From Pomphorhynchus laevis (Eukaryota > Acanthocephala > Palaeacanthocephala > Echinorhynchida > Pomphorhynchidae), in the NCBI GenBank assembly GCA_012934845.2, contig WNNJ02002327.1:124001-188000 (forward strand): a stretch of DNA of 64,000 bases, in the 5' to 3' direction. The translations under genes were made by a program, and so were the position numbers. The notes beneath the pieces are model-generated. The model ran no database searches. It saw nothing but the letters and a program-made list of their open reading frames with translations, and was not told the origin of the DNA. This document shows positions 13,974 to 28,600 of the stretch, one piece after another; position 1 is the stretch's first letter, and each line of letters begins with the position of its first letter.

Positions 13974-16900
13974 CTAGATTAGTTTACAATAAATTCTATG
14001 TTTAACAGAATTCTGCTTTAATTATAGATTACTTACTAACAACAATTGAACGTTTATTGTCAGCAGTGAAAAATCTGAAACATATTTCATGTTATTAGAA
14101 TTTATATAATAATGAACGTCATATTAAGAGATGATTGTTTGTATGAGATAAATAATAAGAATAATTTGATTATCCAATTAAAAATGGTTATAATGTAATG
14201 TATTCATAACGAAAACGAATTAAATATCGTGACATCCGTTTGAGCGAAACAAGAAATATTACAAATTTCTTCTAATCTGAGAAATAATGCTAAAGTCACT
14301 AACGACCATTTATTTAAAGCAAGACTATAATTGATTTTAAAATCAATTAAATAATTTAATACATTTGAATATTTAATAATTTATTGGAAAAGTAAGCTTA
14401 TCTCTCTAAGAATGCGACTGTAATTTCTAAAAGTTTTGTTATATATTTCTTTATATAGTTTCTTTATATATTAAAACTAGTTGCTTTAAATAATTAAAAT
14501 ATTATTACGTACTCCTTTAGAAAGGTTAGCGGAAGATTGTTGTCAACCGCTCCCAGATAAATTGTCACTGCGTGCAAATTATTAGCAACTAACGAACTAA
14601 ACCGCAGAAATTATGCTTAGGGAATCAATGTGGTTTAACTTACTCTTCTGTTAATTTTGATATTAGATCATCAGTCAAATCCAAATTCCTCAAAATGTTG
14701 AATGACATATCACTAAAATTTAGTTAAATTTAAAGAACATGGCAGTTATCAATACTTGAATTTAATTATTCATTTAGTTTAAAAATGTAATTATATTAAT
14801 CATTTTTAGTACAGTTTTATCGTATTCAACTCAAATTAAAGAATTTGTGATTTTAAAAAGACATTGTTTTAAGATATATATCAATAAATTAGAACAGAAG
14901 AAAAAAGAACAAATATTATTCCAAGAGTGCACAAATTGTGCACACTGGAATACAATTTGTACACTCCTGGAATAATATTTGTTCTTCTTTCTTCGGTTCA
15001 AATTCATTGTTATATATATTTTCAGGTAAATGTTGTAACCAGATTATATTTGTTTTACCAATTCTATATTGTCAATAGAATTAAAACGTTTATTATTAAA
15101 TTTAAACGTCTTTTAATAATTATTAATAGACGTTTTTATAAATAGAATTATTTATTATTTGATTAAATCTTAATTGTTTTATTAAAATTAAGGAATTTAA
15201 ATGTTTATTATTTAACTTAAACGTCTATTATTAAATGTATTAATAATTATTATCAAAATTATTTTTCAAATCTTGAAGTTTTGTGGACAAACATTTGAAA
15301 TAGTTTTAACATCTTTCAATTATTAAAAATGTATAACGAACAACTTTTGAAAACGCATAATTAGATTTTCGTAAGGACAAACCACAAACTTACAGCCTAT
15401 TCAGTTTTGCAAAGTTCAAGTCTGATGTATCCAATGACGAAATACGGTTATGCGATAAATCGCTAGTAAAAATACAAAAATAAATTAAGTTCGAAAGAAG
15501 AAGACATACAGAGTTTCCAATCGTTGAAGTTTCTTAAAATTAAGGAAATCTGTTGATTGTAATTCATTAAACGACAGGTTTCTGACAAGAAAAATAAAAA
15601 ATTGATGTAAATGGAGCATGTCAAAAGTATGATAGAAGTGATACAAGTGTAGCTGATCTTAAAACACTGGCATTATAATAGAAAACGAAAAATATCTTTA
15701 ATACAATTTATATTTGATGCACGTTTTATCAAACTTAACAGAATATAAGTTAATATTTAATTGCATTTCTTAATTACGTTCATGCTGAACAAATTATAAT
15801 TTAAATCGACATTCAAATAACGATTAGATCACTATGAAAACAAGGTGATATCACAAATTGTCAAACACATCGATTCCCTTAAGCATTTTTAAAATGATCA
15901 GCGGTAATTTACACAGAAAAATTTCCAGTCTAAGGCTTTGCCGTCTTATCAGTTGTAAGATCTAATAGTTTAATATTAAAAAATATTAATAAACTTTGAT
16001 CTAATAGTTTAATTATATTTATAATTTGTAAAATTAATGGAAATCAATCTAGCGCATTTATTTTTTGTTTCTAAAGACAAATTAAATAATTATAGCTTCA
16101 AATAAGCACGACAAATACGATTATGCATAATTCTTAAGAATGATATTTATCCAAACAAACTTTACAGTCAGACAATTAGCTAATTATATAACAAATATAT
16201 AAACATTATATTATAATTATTAAAATTTTACAGTAAAATAGTTTTTTAGACAAATGGCCTAACTAATTTCAGGAAACTTATAAAATGTAACTTATAACAG
16301 GTCCAAATTTAGTCATCAATATTTAACTTACAAGTGTTTTATATATACATATTCTGTATCAGGTAGCATTATTGAGGTTATTATATTGTATGATACGTCT
16401 CTTAAATACGAACATTAAATAGCAAACATTTACGCAAAATCGGATGACCTACATATTTTCGATTATTGGACATGTTTGTAAATCTATTGAAGTTATCGCA
16501 TTTCTGGAAACGTTCCTAAAAGCAATATTTAACTTGTAATAATTTGTAATAAATAAAACCTTATATCTATTTAGCATCTAGTATTTAAATAAATATTTTT
16601 ATAATTTACTTAATCTAATATTTTAATTAATTTGTATACCGACCATAAAATCACAAATTATTTTTAAATAATTCATAAATTAATAAATTATTTTTTAATC
16701 TTAATATTGTACTAAGCGATGAAATGTCGATTATATCATATTATTAGCAATATATTGAATGCAATACATATCTGTATTGCCAACTTATTGAAGATAACCT
16801 ACAAATACAAGCTATTAATACAAGTTCCTAACAAGAAAACATTGTTGTTTGTGTTCTTTTTATATTATAAACGTCATTTATTATGATTTACACTATAAAT

Positions 16901-19900
16901 ATATCTGTAATGCTAAATTATTAGAGCTAATCTATAAATACACGCTATTAATACAAGTTCCTAACAAGTTTGCATTGTTGTTTGTGTTCTTTTTATATTA
17001 TAAACGTCATTTATTATGATTTACACTATAGATATATCTGTAATGCTAAATCATTAGAGCTAATCTATAAATACACGCTATTAATACAAGTTCCTAACAA
17101 GAAAACATTGTTGTTTGCTTTCTGTTTTGTACTATATACATCACTTCGTATTTTACACTATAAATAGTAGAGCTATTTTCGTCAAACTATTTTTATTTTC
17201 ATATATTTTTATATTAGTACATATTATGCAATACATATTAAATGGTTATATTTTCATATTTGTTTATTACATGCACTTTGTGATAGTTAATTACAGAAGC
17301 TTTTCTAGATCATAATGGATTTAGGATTACAAAAACTATGTAGTTTCGCAGCTACATTTGCTTGCTTAAAACATAATGTGATATCTTGAGCTTTTATAGT
17401 ATGCAACACAAACTTTCACAAATATGCACGGTGATAGATTTTAAATATAATTTTAAACAAAGTATCACTGAGATTCTAATGATCTCAATGTTGGTTTTGA
17501 CATTTTACAAATTTCATTAATTTGTAAAATAGAGGACTAATTAATACAGAGGAGGACTAATTAATTTCATTAATTAGACCTGCTCTGCATCCAGTAGTGT
17601 GGGGGATCTTGCACTGATGAGTCATTGTGATGACGAAACAGCAGTCGTCATTCTTTCGCGTCTGGCTCACATGTTTTACAAGAAATTCACGCGGAATGGT
17701 CTCACTCTCCATAAATTCATTATTAAAGTTAGCCGATATTAAAAAGACCTGCGCTGGCATTTGCCAGTGCTTTTGCTAATGATCATTTTTGGTGAAGCTG
17801 TAGTACTGATTTAGCACTCTAGGTTGTTACTAGAAAATTTTCTAGTACATCATTCACATTGATTCATTCATTGATTGCCGTCTGCCAGTCCTCCTCTGCA
17901 TCCAGTAGTGGGAGGGATCTGGCACTGATGAGTCATTGTGATGACGAAACAGCAGTCGTCATTCTTTCGCGTCGGGCTTACATGTATTACAAGAAATTCA
18001 CGCGGAATAATATCATTTGAGTAAATTAATTCAAACGGTTTTTGAATGTAAAATTGCATTGGGTTTTATGTAATTTAAATTCAAATTTTACAAAATAATA
18101 CTTACAGTAATTTAAGATTATACCGATACTGCAAAAAGCTATTCATGTCATTGAGTATATTGTTGGACAAATCGCTAATTAAATAAGAAAATTAAAAATA
18201 TAAAAAAAAATATTTTAAATAAAAAACCAAATCGTAGTAATATAGCATTATTATAGCATTATCACAGGTTACGCAATTTATTACTTAGAAATGCACATTT
18301 CCAAAGTAAGTATATACTTTTGATTGTAATGTGTGTATTGTTATGTTCCTGATGATAGCAGTAGTTATCAAAAATTTGTAGCAAAAAAATGTTACACTGT
18401 CTTCTCTCGATTTGCTCAATTTTTATAACAATTTTTATAATATTAAAATAGTTTTATATAGTGCAAATTCCAACAAACATACGATTTAAAACTTTTTTTC
18501 AGAACATTAAACTCAAATTGTTACTCATATATATTTTCATGTTTACTTCAAAATGTTAGATATTTTAAATGTTAGAAATTTAACTCATAGAGACGTCATG
18601 TGGAGAAGTTTGACATTTCATCATTTCACTTAGCAGAAATCATGCACTCGATAAAATACGGTATTGTACACAAGTAGTATCTTGATATAAGTATGTATAT
18701 ATACTTATATCTTACTTTTATATATTATACTTATATCTAGAGTATACAATATAGATGCCTGTGGTCATATCCTCTTCCGGTGACTAGATGTGAAGCTGAT
18801 AACCGGCGGAGAAGCGTGTGCTTTGTGATTTTTATTTCAGCAGTTTACTAAGAATCAAGTATTGTCGAAGTTGTGTAGTTACAGGGCCACACTGATGAGA
18901 CAACTCTGTAGTGATGAGTAGACTACGGTCGAAACACTTTATTGGGGCTAGCCGTCTGTGGTAAGCGCATTCCGGGTTAAGCTTCCCGACGACGGTTATA
19001 AAAAAGAATTAGGTTTACACTTTCCTTTTCGTATTAATTAAAAAAGTATACATTAAAGATTATACAATATAGACGCATGTAGACACCTCCTCCGGTGACC
19101 AGATGTAATTCCTTTCAAAAAATCACTGAAGATTAGGTACTGTCGAAGTTCTGTATCTACAGTGCCACACTGATGAGCCCACCATGTAGTGATGAGTAGA
19201 CTAAGGTCGATACGACCCATTGGGGGAGCTAGGCGTCTGTGGTAGGCGCATTTCGGGTTAAGCTTCCTAACGAAGATTATAAAAAAGCATGCAGGTTTAT
19301 AACGTCCTGTTCGTGTTAATTAAAAAAGGTGTGTTGAAATTCTTTCTTATTAATATAACGCCACCAGTAGAGTTTAATTCATATAACCACTATATATGGA
19401 GTGACGAATCTTAGCATCTGCGCTAGAGCTTTTCTCGATCTTTGTAGCTAGAGAGCGTTTGCTAGTGACTAGCAACACCCTGAATACCAGCGTGTTGCTT
19501 GTTCAGCAACCTAATTAAGTTGGTGAAGGAAAGAACGATAGCACACATGCTGTCTTTGAAGTAACCCCTATTTTGCAAATCGTACCAGGTAGTTGTAACA
19601 GGTAGATGTTTGTGCCTTGCGCTTTCTTTTCAGAGGTTTACTAAGGTTTACGAAGTTGTGTAGCTACAAGGGCACACTAATGATACCATTATACAGTGAT
19701 GACTAGACTAAGAAAACTTATGTGGATGTTGTTAAACATATTCATTGATGAAATCTCTTATTTCTGAATTATCGAATTCTGTTACATTTCTATGGCATTC
19801 ATAATTAAAATCATATGCGCTAATTTATATAAGTAACATTTAAAAGTTTAAAAACAAGAAATCTGTTTAATATCATTTAACTCACATTTCTTTGAGTTGC

Positions 19901-22531
19901 GTCGAGTCGGAGAGCATACCGTTTGTAATTGAAGAAATCATACAATTATGGAGTTTTCTAAATTTCAAATTTTAGCCAAAATACATGTTTAATATAATAA
20001 AATTTAAACAGAAAATGTCGATATTACTTACAGCGTTTGCAGATATCTTAATTCAGTATATAATAATTTTGGAATCGGTATCGTTAGGATTGGTAGAAGA
20101 CTATAAAAATACGCTACGTGAATATTTACTTCTATACACAATTGAGTTACAGTAAAATGGTTATAAATATATTGCTTGATATAACATTTGCTATTTAATT
20201 ATAAACACTTAATAATCAAGCATATATTCATATATAATATATAATGTAGAAAATAATACGAGATTATATTAATACTGTTTTACTGGCATACATTATTTTA
20301 ACTCTCATTGAATGATTATAATATTTATATTATATATCAACAGCGCATGATGTTGTATTAATAGCTATATATGTGTCATTTACATAACATTTGTTAAGTA
20401 TATATAATTATAAACACTTAATAACGATATGCATGATCCACTAGTATGGAATCGTATCCCGTTTAAATTTGCTCCTCTTGCACTTTTCACGCCTTAAAAC
20501 GACTCCTTTCAATCAAACTCTTCTCCTCCGGGCAACTCTGGCATGATCTTTCTTCATTTCACACATGTAGCTATAGCGTATATATACACCTTTTTATTTT
20601 ATTTGCTATATATGTGTCATTTGCATAACATTTGTTAAGTATTGCTTTGTATGCAATATACATTTAATTTTTATCTACTCTATTATTCGCTATTAAATTA
20701 TAAACTCTTGAAAGGATTAATAATATATTCAACGAGTTTTATATAAACAACTTTGTACTCCATATCCACGATGTTTGAAAGTTAAATAGCGAGAGTAATT
20801 TTGGTATTCAATACATTTTCTGCCAATGTCCTCATATGTGCCATTTGCATAACATTTACTAAGTATTGCTTTGCATGCAATATACATTTGCTTTTTATCT
20901 AATATATTATTCGCTATTAAATTATAGACACTTAAACGGATTATATATATTCAACGAGTTTTACGGATTTAACGAGTAAAATCCTTTAAAGGGTCTTACA
21001 AAAACAAATTTGCACTCTTATATCCACGATGTTTGAAAGTTGATTGAACTAAACCAAATGATAATTAAATATGATATGGGGCAGTAGTCCAAATACGAGA
21101 TTACTAAATTGTTTCGATTTTTAAACAATTGAATAAAAACTATCGAGAAAATCACACGTCGAAATTTATATTTTTTAATACAAATTTAAATTCCTTAAAA
21201 CACTAAAAATATATTTGATTTCTACATAAATAGTTTATAAATGTTAACATATACATACAAGCTTTCCAGCAAATCAAATGTTCCTTCGATTTGACGAATA
21301 GGATTTTTTCTTAATGATCTATGTACATAAAAACAAAAGGGTTAAATGATTATAGAATATTTTATGTTCGCATACAATAACGTTTTGACTTAAAAAAATT
21401 AAATTTCTAAGTCATAAATTTTAATAATATTTTGTTGATGTATAATTCTAAATTATAAGAAAAAGAAACAACCAAAATCTCATCAATTCTCAAATTCATA
21501 AATATATTTATTAATATATTCCCAATAAAAATTGGTGTCAAGAGCCTTCCAATAATAAGATATTTTATTTTATTAACATCTGACAAACATCTACAAGATT
21601 AAAATTGACGAGTAAATTTTGTTCATATTTTTTTCATGACTTTCAATAATATATATAGTTATTGCGAAAAATCGCATATATATTCAGCAGCAAATATAGA
21701 TTAAAAATCAATTGTAGCCAGCTTTGGCTCTTGGACCACGGTTTCTCAATAACAATTTATAAAATGACGCATTCCTTCAGGAATCCTGTGAGAAATTCAG
21801 TGCCCTCGTAACCAACGGATACGCATTTGTGCATATAAAGAATAACTAGAAGGTCCACACACGCAACAAGCCAGTAAAAACGCATTATGCACCTGAGCTT
21901 CGTTTCGCACCATGAGGAATTGCTGGTGTCTTTATAGTTATCACAAAAGCAGTCGAAACGTACCCTAACCACTTCATCCGACTGACGATGACTGCTGAGT
22001 GGTTAGGAAGGTCTCGGAGTTATACATTAGACTGATGGAGCTGATGATCGAAGTCCAGTTATTTAGCAGCAAATATGAATTAAAAATAGTGTAGACAGTT
22101 TTGGCTCCTGGACCACTGTTTCAAGCGATTTTTCGCAATAACAATTTATAAAATGACGCATTCCTTTTGGAATCCTGTGATACATTCAGTGCCCTCGTAA
22201 TCAACGGATACGCATTTGTGCCTTATATAAAGAATAACTAGAAGGTCCACACACGCAACAAGCCAGTAAAAACGCTTCTGCACCTGAGTTTCGTATAGCA
22301 TCGTGATGAATTGCTGGTGTCTTTATAGTTATCACAAAAGCAGTCGAAACGTACCCTAACCACTTCATCCGACTGACGATGACTACTGGGTGGTTAGGAA
22401 CGTCTCGGAGTGAACCATTAGACTGATGTAGCTGATGATCGAAGTCCAGTTATTCAGCAGCAAATATGGATTAAAAATCAATTGAGCCATATTTGGATCT
22501 TGAACCACAGTTTTAAGCGATTTTTTGCAAA

Positions 22532-22611
<80 letters not shown>

Positions 22612-25600
22612 TATGTTTTCCTCATAAAGAGGCATAAACACCAGGCAGCATTCTATATATCCTCATCAGATCAAAAAATAGAACCGAATTATTCTCGCAA
22701 TATCCAAAGTCGCTACGTATGCCCAGTCATCCTATGTGTGACGACAAGCTTTAACAACCGTGTACGCGTTTCGCTCTACCGGAGCTCATCAGTACCGTGA
22801 CTTTAATAATCATCCATATACACCTTAACACACGCTTAAACAATAATTAAAGCTCAAAAAACATTTTAAATATTGCGAGAATAATTCGATTCTATTTATT
22901 GATCTGATGAGGATATATAGAATGCTGCCTGGTGTTTATGCCTCTTCATGAGGAAAACAGTGATTTATTTACGAGTACACCATTGTGTGTCCCAGCGTAG
23001 GTGTAACAACAAATTATATTTTATATATTTGTACACTTTAAAGTGTCCCTGTAAAACAGCATTTCTATTAAAAGGAATTTAGTGCCTGATGCATGATTAA
23101 ACCGCAATACGCACTGCCATGCACAGAGCTTATGCTAAATTTCCTCTGATGATTCAGATTAAGGATAGTTATGTTTCTCGAGCTTTAGATATTGTTTAAG
23201 GGTGTGTTAAGGTGTATATGGATGATTATTAAAGTCACGGTACTGATGAGCTCCGTAAGAGCGAAACGCGTATACCGTTGTTGAAGTTTGTCGTCACACA
23301 TAGGATGACTGGGCATACGTAGCGACTTTGAATATTGCGAGAATAATTCGGTTCTATTTATTGATCTGATGAGGATATATAGAATGCTGCCTGGTGTTTA
23401 TGCCTCTTCATGAGGAAAACAGTGATTTATTTACGAGTACACCATTGTGTGTCCCTGGGCACCAGATAACTTCTTTATGTGGCAATCTGCGGAACAAAAA
23501 TTCAGAGCGGCAGCAATCTCAAATGTCTTTTAAGTTTTAACCAATCTACAGCTTTATTCTTTCTCACATCCAGTAAAATATCTAGATTTTACCATTTGGG
23601 TGATGTGTGAATCCAGATTTGACTTAAAAAAATTCTTACTTATCCAAATGCGTTCATATTTTAAATTTTAATTTGAGCAAGATTAATAATTTCATCATTT
23701 TTAGTCAACTCAAGTAAATCAAATTAGCCTGACATTTTGCTGATATTCATCTCGAATCATTTAAATTTGTTTTCTTTGCATGTTTTTAGTTTATTTAAAA
23801 AAGCGTGTAATGATCTGAAGCTAATCAGATCATTAGCTAATTTGCTAATCTCGAATCATTTAAATTTGTTTTCCTTGTATGTTTTTAGTTTATTTAAAGA
23901 AAGCGTGTAATGATCTGACAAAGAAAACATTTACTAGAAAAACTACTAACAGCAACTTGATGTTCGGCGTCATATTTGAATTGAATGATTCTAATCTATT
24001 GTCATCCAAATTCCTAAATGTAAATGTATTGCTTTGTTAATACCTTGTTCGTAGAATGGCGATCAACTTGGTTATTTAAAGTTTAATCACATTAGAAATA
24101 TACCTCAATTTAATAGAATGAAGTATATAATTTGGCCTAGCAATCAATAATTAGAACAAAATTAATATTTTTATATATTAATGAAATTATGATTTATTAA
24201 TATCATGATATTGTTATATATTCTTATACATTCTTATACGTTTTAATATTATTCGTTAGCTATTACTCATAATAAGTCATAATTAGGAAAGATAAATGAT
24301 AAAATTAGCAGGCACTTTTTAAGTTATCAAATTTATTCAAAGCATATTATTGAAGACTATTCTTACTAACTCATTTGTGGTTAATAATTGTTTCAAAAAT
24401 ATAATGTTGTAAATATGCTATAATTAACTCTGATGAACTAGATGAGCGAAATATAAAAATAAATTTATGTGAATTAAAATAAAATGTGCCAATTATTAAA
24501 TAAATACAAATTTATTCAAGAAAGTTGCATATTTATTAAATTTGTGAGACACTCTAGCTCTTAATTATACATTCATCAAAATGGTGAATTCATCAACATG
24601 GTCAACAAACACCAATTACTTATCAATGACATTAACTGTTCAATGTAACTGATAAATAATGCGATCAAAACATGTTGATGGACTCAAAACACATTTATGT
24701 TAAAATATATTTATGATATTAGAAATATCGTCTTGCATTTAATAAGCCCGATAATGTGTTATGCATCACCACACTTGATTTAGTTCTCTTATTTGTATTG
24801 ATCATCTAACTGCTAACGAAATAACTGCAAATTAAATAATATATTCTACTCGATTTTATATCAAAATATTTATATTGTTTGGACATTAAACAGTTTTCGT
24901 CTTCTGGAATTATCAATTTTGTTAAAATCAACAAACGCCTTAGATGTGTGATATGTCCACTAATATTACATAACCTACAAAGTTATCAGAGAGTGAAGAA
25001 TTCTGTCAGTATTCCATTCCACAAGATTATTGCTGCTTAAATCCCTATTTTTAAAATATTGCAAAATAGTTATATTTGAGAAAATGCAGAAAATGTACAA
25101 TGCTTGCAACTGAACACTGGAAGTCGTTTTGAAAAACAATGTCAATCTGTGTAAGTGACAATTTGAAATATGTCTAAATATCAAATAAAAAAATCCGTCA
25201 ATAGACTAAATTACTATTTATTGCTCATACATGTCGACAACATTGCCTGAAAAGATGATATTGGATTCTTGTGGCAAATGATTGTTAAGTAGATTTCTGA
25301 TTTATTGGAAATTAAGTGTTTAACTATTAACAATCAACTATTTTTACTTACACCTTTTGTAGTTGATCGGACGTAAAATCGAGCTCATCAATTTTGTAGA
25401 TGACGGAATCGGTTACGATTCTTTTGATAAAATATAAATTTTAAAAGACCGAATATCTACATATTTATCAATGATGATTTACCATACATTTTAATATGCA
25501 TCTTTTAAGGTCTGTACATATGAAAAAAATTATTAATTAATCTATTAATCCATTTGAATTTGTCAAGTTGGTATTAAATGGTGGTAATTATGATATATTA

Positions 25601-28600
25601 ATTAAAAACTTGATTACGAAATTTGTAATGAGCTTGCAGAAAATTGCCAATCGTATAAATCATTATGTTATCTGTATCTATTACATCTCGCTAATGATAT
25701 TTTTAATATAATATATTGCTAATAATATTGTAAATATCAATATTTCAATATTAGTATCTACAATATTTTATGTTTATGCCTTTTTCGTTATAATTGAAAA
25801 TAATACAATTAGTCTGATCAACCTTCACTGATGAAGAATCTCACTTGAATTATGTCCTGGGTCAATGTAAATAGTGAAATTGCACCATTGAATCGTACTA
25901 CTTTATGTATTCTATAATTTACAATATATTTTTATTGTGTAATTATTTAAATATTATCGTTGATTACTTTTAAGTAAACGTTTGTTTTCAGCTTTTAAAA
26001 AATTCATTTAATTGATGACAAAGAACGAATATCATTCACTCTTATAGTGGAAATATGAGATTAATCGGAAATTATGAAAGGATAAGGATTTATATAATAC
26101 TAAAATTTGCTCTTAATTGTTATAAATTAACATTAATAAACATTAAACTTATTAATTTAATTAATATAATATTAATATAATTTGTTTTCCCTAGTCACTT
26201 ATACATAAATTCAATGCTCACTGGATGCATAAATTGTGTAACCAACTTAAAATCGAATCCGAAGGAATCACACAGTGGAAAATGTTGGATTCAAACAGTG
26301 CAGTTCGCAAAAAATATTGTAAAATAAATAATATCGCAATTAATAACAAATAGCAATTCAACCTAAACACCAAAACAGCATATATTCCGGATGATGCAAT
26401 AGAATTATTTAAATTTTTCTATTAAATAGATGTATTTACATTTTATTATTTCGACAAGTTTTATTCCAGTTTCTGATTTCTTTCGGAAAATCAATTGCTA
26501 GCATAAATTCATATCTCTATTAATAATAGTTAACAACAATGAGTGAATATTCATGTATTAATTTTAATATTTAAATATTATTACATATTATTATAAACAT
26601 TTTAAACTTGAAAACATCCAATAATAAGTTTGTTTCTTCTGTATTTTAATAAATTATTTGTTAATTTTCTTTTTAAAAGCTGACAATATACCACGCGATA
26701 GAATATAGATGAAGTGTTTGCATAAATATCAGGAGTTACATCTGTATTAATTTATTTAATAATTAATAAATAAAATTCTGTTTTTTTATTTAATAACAAA
26801 TATTTTTCAAAAATATATAAATGAATAAATATATTCATATGAAAGTTCACTGCCCTTAAAAACATATATGTGTGTTCATGTATTAATATATTCATGTATT
26901 AATTTTAATATTTAAATATTATTACATATTAATATAAACATTTAAAACTAGAAAACATCTAATAATATGTTTGTTTCTTCTGTATTTTAATAAATTATTT
27001 GTTAGCTATTTCTTTTTAAAAGCTGACAATACAATATACCACGCTATAGATATTCACTAATTGTTAACAACAATGAGTGAAACTAAGGGGGTCCAAAAAT
27101 GCAACTCTGATTTTGAGTAATTATGTGATGTGTCATTTATGTGATGTGTCAGTAATATGTCATTTATGTGATGCTACCATATGAGCATTTGATCCAAGAG
27201 AGACTATGATCAATAATTAAACCTATGAAGTATTTATCGATCAGGATTTTGTTCGATCACAGATGTTGATTATCGCCTCTGACGAGTAATTCCCCGCATT
27301 TACTGCGTAGTAAAGAGACGAAATGTGCGCAAACTACACGGAAAGTAATGCGCCAAAGTATATTGGTCCTGTGAAGTAATAAGACAAGCCGTCGAAGAGA
27401 TATGTATATTAGGGGGGTCCAAAAATGCAATAAAATATTAATATAATTGACATTTTATTTTATATTTATATAGAGGGAACGTTCTGTCTATAAACGGTTT
27501 ACTACTTATCTAGTCGTTACAAAATTATAAATCGTCATTTTTTGATTATATATATTAAAATATATATATATGTGTAAAACACACATATATATGTGGATTA
27601 AAATGTGCAAATTTCAGCTTATCATCAACCGTACCCCTTGCACTAGATTTCATTTTCTAGAACTATTCTAGATGATCGACTCTTCGAATCTCAAAAGATT
27701 TATTTTGTAGTTAGTACAAAATAAAAAAAAATATTTTGTAGTCAGTTTTGTTGTTTCCCTAACTTTTGTAGATCTGTTAAAAATGTAAAAAAGAAGTTTT
27801 TAGAGATATAGCTGTATTGTGAAATTATCTATGTTAGATCGTCTCCAGATTACAAAATGCCAAAAACTAGAAACACAGATCGGAATAGTACATTTGACTT
27901 GACCATGCAGATATGAAACCGTCTATGCTTCCTACATCTGCAGATGTCTATAGGTACATTTTTGTTGTTTGAAATGTATGTATTTGTATGTTTGTGTATA
28001 TTTAGATACTACCTGTTTGTTCAAAAAGAGAACCAAGCAAACAATCCATTTGGTAGCAAGTCAGACTTGGTGAAGCAAACAGCGACAAAAATTATGAAAC
28101 AATGGCAGATATTCTCATTTTCTACGATTAGTCCGCGCGCTGTGGAATTAAAAGTTTTGCGTTTGCTGGATAAATGTCAAAAACTAAACAAACTACCTCA
28201 TGAACGGAGGGGTGATAGTTATGATTTACAACCGATACAGCTCGAAAACCTTTTTGACATTTGCACATGCAAGTGTTACGATAAAGGATTATCGCGACGG
28301 TGTTGTGAATGTCCCATCAAGATACCTACAAAAGACATATGTCGATCAAAAAACGAGACCCGGCCAATTAGGAAGAGTAGACAAAATGAGTTGTCCATTG
28401 ATTAATATGTCACAACAAACATACTTTCGAAATCAACTTCCATGCTACAGCAATCAAACGAAAACATTTATCTGCCAAATCCTACCGAAAATTGTCAGCA
28501 ATATTCATCAGATACTGACATCAACTATCATGAGTCAATTGATGAACAGACAGATGAAGAATACAAATTTACAACATACACTGAGCAAAACAGGTTAGTT

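Larger units (their letters stand above)
18741..19345 (+). repeat. Tandem dimer of about 300-bp hammerhead-bearing unit
   Basis: Two diverged units (18741-19040 and 19045-19345) share TCCGGTGACnAGATG, the ribozyme region, GGTTAAGCTTCC and a TTAATTAAAAAAG end. A third, decayed partial unit lies at about 19600-19720. Confidence 0.6.
22606..23460. mobile_element. Hammerhead-bearing retroelement remnant (Penelope-like or retrozyme-like), three pieces in mixed orientation
   Basis: A roughly 250-bp unit is present on the minus strand at 22606-22865 and on the plus strand at 23200-23456, with a partial plus copy at 22866-22995. Shared landmarks are GAATGCTGCCTGGTGTTTAT, a hammerhead core and GTCACACATAGGATGAC. 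No protein-coding part was recognised; the family name is inferred from the ribozyme type. Confidence 0.5.

Noticed and set aside
16025-17470. Several AT-rich frames with hydrophobic spacing after an AG
   Set aside because: In such AT-rich DNA short Leu/Ile-rich frames are common; they lack a proper donor or phase.
17557-18059. Two similar minus-strand ORFs with a shared C-terminal part
   Set aside because: The similarity is the hammerhead repeat read backwards, not a protein family.
21930-22445. Further hammerhead candidates (CTGATGG..CGAAG, and GCAGTCGAAAC opposite TGATGAATTGCT)
   Set aside because: Core bases differ in both tandem units and stem I cannot be closed.
22525-22800. 91-codon ORF starting in the TA microsatellite
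   Set aside because: Mostly (Ile-Tyr)n from the TA run, continuing into ribozyme-bearing repeat sequence.
24718-24771. Minus-strand segment VVMHNTLSGLLNARRYF resembling an LRR exon
   Set aside because: Pattern and acceptor fit, but no donor follows and the frame stops; too weak to list as an exon.
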